Positions 61,717-64,000 of a DNA stretch of 64,000 nt are shown here, piece by piece. Below the pieces are notes generated by a model, which made no database searches, was not told the origin of the DNA, and saw only the letters and a program-made list of their open reading frames with translations. Location of the stretch: the NCBI RefSeq assembly GCF_024972755.1, contig NZ_CP087724.1:2418001-2482000 (forward strand), in the 5' to 3' direction. A program made the position numbers and the translations under genes. The number at the start of each line of letters is the position of its first letter. The stretch's first letter is position 1. Origin of the DNA: Halanaeroarchaeum sp. HSR-CO (GTDB lineage: Archaea; Halobacteriota; Halobacteria; Halobacteriales; Halobacteriaceae).

Positions 61717-62394
61717 TCACTCGAGACCGTCTTCGAGCAATCGCTCGAAGGCCTCGCGCTCGTGGCGTTCCTGTTCTCGATGGGGTCGCGGGGCGGCAAG
61801 GAGACCCTTCAGCTCGCGCAAGGCGGCCGGGTCGTTGGCCGCGATCTCCACGGCAACGGTGTACGGGTCGTCGACGATGCGAGAGACGAGACCCATCGCG
61901 AGTGCCTCGCTCGCGTCGACGGTCCGTCCCGAGTACGAGAGGTCCGTGGCGTGTGTCTCTCCGACCGCCTCGAGCAAGCGCCGGGTCCCGCCCCAGGCAC
62001 CGAAGACGCCGAGCGAGACCCCCGGTTCCGCGAAGGTCGCGTCGGGCGTCGCCACCCGCACGTCGGCGGCGAGAGCGAGTTCGACGCCGCCACCCCTGGC
62101 CGGGCCGTCGATCCCCGCGACCACGACGGCATCGGCGGTCTCGATGGCGTTCATCGTCCGCTGCCCGCGGTCGGCGAAGGCCGCCGCGTCGTCGCCGTCG
62201 AGTGACCGCAACACGTCGAGGTCGGCACCCGCGCAGAAGGCCGTGCCGGCCCCTTCGAGATACACGACAGCCGCGTCCGTCGTGTCCACTGCCCGGGCCA
62301 GCGCGTCGAGGCCGTCTCTGGTGAGCGCGTTGCGACGGTTGGGCCGGTCGAGAGTGACAACTCGGATCGGTCCCTCGTCTCGTGTCCGAATCAT
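61717..62394 (-). CDS. Enoyl-CoA hydratase/isomerase family protein
   Basis: A 225-residue crotonase-fold protein. AFCAGADLDVL forms the oxyanion-hole and CoA segment, and GPARGGGVELALAADVRVAT with EPGVSLGVFGAWGG is the core signature. The usual catalytic Glu positions cannot all be matched with confidence, so the reaction is uncertain. Start ATG 62394 or 62403. Divergent from the next gene with a spacer of about 50-60 bp. Confidence 0.9.
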   Translation of the reverse strand: MIRTRDEGPIRVVTLDRPNRRNALTRDGLDALARAVDTTDAAVVYLEGAGTAFCAGADLDVLRSLDGDDAAAFADRGQRTMNAIETADAVVVAGIDGPARGGGVELALAADVRVATPDATFAEPGVSLGVFGAWGGTRRLLEAVGETHATDLSYSGRTVDASEALAMGLVSRIVDDPYTVAVEIAANDPAALRELKGLLAAPRPHREQERHEREAFERLLEDGLE

Positions 62395-62453
62395 GCCGGC
62401 CATCGACGGTCCTTTCCAAAGGTCTTTGCCGTTCCCACCGCTAGACTGCATCA

Positions 62454-63119
62454 ATGGACGAGGCCCTGCAGGCTCGCGCCGCCGCGAGGGAGGCCATCGA
62501 CGACATCTCGCCGAGACGACTCAGGGGCGTCATGGACGAGCATCTCTCGGGGACGTCGATGATTCCGGGTGTGTTGACTGTTCTGAGCGCCCGCGTCGTC
62601 GTCGGCGACGGGAACGAGGAGGCGGTGCTGCGCCGGGCGGCCGGCGTGCAACTCATCTACGACGGGCTGAAGTTGACCCGCCGAATGGTCCGCGAGGAGC
62701 CATGGGCCGATGGACAGGGAGCCCTGGAGGACGACATGGACGTGCTGGCCGCCGACGTGCTCGTCTCCCGAGGCTTCCAGCTCCTCTCACACACCGAGGC
62801 TGCCGACAAGGCCGTCGAGACGGTGCGGGAGTTTGGCCACGAGCAGACCGACTTCCAGTCGAAAGAAGGGACGAGCGCCCGCTCGCTCGAGACGAACGTC
62901 TTCGAACTCGCGGCTATCGCCGGGGCCACGGCGGGCGGGAAAGACGCCCCCATCGGACTCCGCCAGTACGTGATGGGGCTGGCCCGATCGGCGGGCAAAC
63001 CGCCCCTGCCTGAGGCCACCGAGGGACTCCCCGAGAGCGTCGAGGAAGTCATGCACCGGGTCGGTCAACAGCCGACCGGCGACGATCGAGTGACGACGCA
63101 CTCCGCCTCGGACCGGTAA
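62454..63119 (+). CDS. Helical protein resembling a degenerate isoprenyl synthase
   Basis: A 221-residue all-helical protein (VLRRAAGVQLIYDGLKLTRR, then LAADVLVSRGFQLLSHTEAA and TSARSLETNVFELAAIAGAT). The spacing and wording of helices recall polyprenyl synthases, but the two Asp-rich DDxxD motifs are absent, so catalysis of that type is unlikely. Probably a conserved haloarchaeal family. It ends 44 bp before tRNA-Thr. Confidence 0.75.
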   Translation: MDEALQARAAAREAIDDISPRRLRGVMDEHLSGTSMIPGVLTVLSARVVVGDGNEEAVLRRAAGVQLIYDGLKLTRRMVREEPWADGQGALEDDMDVLAADVLVSRGFQLLSHTEAADKAVETVREFGHEQTDFQSKEGTSARSLETNVFELAAIAGATAGGKDAPIGLRQYVMGLARSAGKPPLPEATEGLPESVEEVMHRVGQQPTGDDRVTTHSASDR

Positions 63120-63163
63120 ATCGAAACCCCTAAACGACGCGCCATCCCTTGATTTGAATGCCT

Positions 63164-63235
63164 GCCTGGGTAGCTTAGCGGTAAAGCGCGTCCTTGGTAA
63201 GGACGAGAGCGCGGGTTCAAATCCCGCCTCAGGCT
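63164..63235 (+). tRNA. tRNA-Thr (GGT anticodon)
   Basis: A 72-nt cloverleaf. Acceptor GCCTGGG pairs with CTCAGGC through one G-T pair and the discriminator is T. The anticodon stem-loop CGTCC-TTGGTAA-GGACG gives GGT. T-arm GCGGG-TTCAAAT-CCCGC. TATA-like CCTAAAC about 35 bp upstream. Unlike the other three tRNAs, no echo unit follows. Confidence 0.97.
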
Positions 63236-63371
63236 CTTCTGGAGTTCTTCATTCGGCGGGCGTTGCATCACGGGTTCACGTATCCTGTTGTATCTCAATT
63301 TCGTGCGGTGTTGTTCCAGCATACAATCACCGCACGGCCACCCTTATCTACCATCGGTATAACAGTAAACT

Positions 63372-63698
63372 GTGGCAGAGGAGTACGTGCGGCGCACCGC
63401 GATCACCCGCCTGACCGTGGACGACGAGCAACGCGACTTGCTCGAAGACACGATTTCCGAGTGGAAGCGTGGTTGCCAAATTGCCACGGACATGGCCTGG
63501 AGGCAGGTCAATAGCAAACGCGACGTCCAGCCACTCGCGTACGATGCGGTCCGCGACCGCACCGAACTCGGGAGCCAGCACGCGATTCTGGCGGCCGCGG
63601 CGTTGCTCGAGGAGTACGACCGCACCCTCTTCGGCGCGCTACACGCCGGCCTCGTCACGACGCGAGACGAATGTTTCGTCTCCAGCGAGCGAGCGTAA
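63372..63698 (+). pseudogene. Truncated TnpB (IS200/IS605-type OrfB), N-terminal fragment
   Basis: A 108-codon frame from GTG 63372. Its first 75 residues match the start of haloarchaeal TnpB proteins: RRTAITRLTVDDEQRDLLED, then EWKRGCQIATDMAW, LAYDAVRDRTELGSQHAIL. After that the sequence diverges and stops, so the RuvC nuclease and zinc domains are lost. A small ACAGT-AA-ACTGT inverted repeat lies just upstream. It sits about 135 bp downstream of tRNA-Thr. Confidence 0.7.
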
Positions 63699-63793
63699 GA
63701 CGAGGTCGTTCTCGCGACACCCGCTGAGCGATTTCTGACCGAGCCACGGAATCCCGTTTCGCACGGCTCCGACGGGAACGGAGTGTGCCCTAG

Positions 63794-64000
63794 TTAGTCC
63801 GTCTGCTTCACCCAGTCGGGCATCCGTGCCTGGGCCGCATCGGCGTCAGCGAGCAGCAACTGCAGCCCGGTGGCGACGATCTCGACGAGGTCCGCACCGG
63901 CGGTCGCCTCGAGGGAAACGACCACGCCCTCGCCAGGCCGCATCGGGAACTGGAGCAACACGATGTCATCGTAGACGTTGACCGTCGCCCGCAGCGCCCC
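63794..64000 (-). CDS. Unknown protein, N-terminus cut by window edge
   Basis: The last 68 residues of a protein whose start lies beyond the right edge. The visible part reads DDIVLLQFPMRPGEGVVVSL, then ADLVEIVATGLQLLLADADA and MPDWVKQTD. A strand-strand-helix order, acidic bias and haloarchaeal codon use suggest a real cytoplasmic protein. No family recognised. Confidence 0.65.
   Translation of the reverse strand, partial: GALRATVNVYDDIVLLQFPMRPGEGVVVSLEATAGADLVEIVATGLQLLLADADAAQARMPDWVKQTD

Overview
This window is a haloarchaeal chromosome segment. The DNA is G+C-rich and the proteins are strongly acidic. Promoters are archaeal TATA type, often close enough to the start codon for leaderless transcripts. 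The gene set is archaeal: class I lysyl-tRNA synthetase, CetZ tubulin, F420 and archaeosine biosynthesis, GTP cyclohydrolase MptA, HMG-CoA reductase and NurA/HerA. It holds about 56 protein genes, four tRNA genes (Ile-GAT, Leu-TAA, Gly-CCC, Thr-GGT), one transposase remnant, and genes cut by both window edges. I see no CRISPR array, prophage or complete insertion sequence.

Layout. 0-6 kb: HMG-CoA reductase, an amidohydrolase, phosphoglycerate mutase and an ABC exporter pair. 6.1-6.6 kb: tRNA-Ile followed by a tandem repeat array. 6.8-13 kb: FxsA, a DUF255 thioredoxin-fold protein, a TrmB regulator, MptA, NAD kinase and a KaiC-like ATPase. 13-19.2 kb: a more A+T-rich block with a BCCT transporter and a six-PAS histidine kinase. 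It is flanked by inverted copies of a structured repeat and ends beside tRNA-Leu. 19.4-30 kb: cyclophilin, the NurA/HerA repair pair, UspA, a TrkA-type protein between two 76-residue RAM proteins, a 2-oxoacid dehydrogenase E1 alpha, thymidylate kinase and an SDR protein. 29.7-38 kb: cetZ with an overlapping secreted/membrane partner, cofC, cofG, a short B12-dependent ribonucleotide reductase and cofH. 37.8-40 kb: purC, purS, purQ and a 38-residue microprotein. 40-50 kb: redox proteins, the archaeosine enzymes RaSEA, ArcS and TgtA, a tungsten/molybdenum aldehyde oxidoreductase and two small proteins ending in Gly-Gly. 50-64 kb: Nudix, AEC transporter, MoaE, PyrH, LysS, an M50 protease, the PitA heme protein, tRNA-Gly with its repeat array, NadE, an enoyl-CoA hydratase, tRNA-Thr and a truncated TnpB.

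Genes that work together. CofC, CofG and CofH make coenzyme F420. TgtA, ArcS and RaSEA form the complete known archaeosine route. MoaD-like and MoaE proteins can supply the pterin cofactor for the aldehyde oxidoreductase. NurA and HerA process DNA ends. PurC, PurS and PurQ are purine enzymes.

The most unusual signal is non-coding. Three of the four tRNA genes (Ile, Leu, Gly) are followed by one or more short units of about 100-200 bp, each ending in a copy ('echo') of the last ~22 nt of that same tRNA. Inside the full units the echo faces an inverted copy of the tRNA T-arm, so the unit folds into a long hairpin. Two unrelated tRNAs carry the same hairpin core but different, host-matched T-arm sequences, and one stem shows two compensatory base-pair changes. 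I know of no named element with this design, but I could not search for one.
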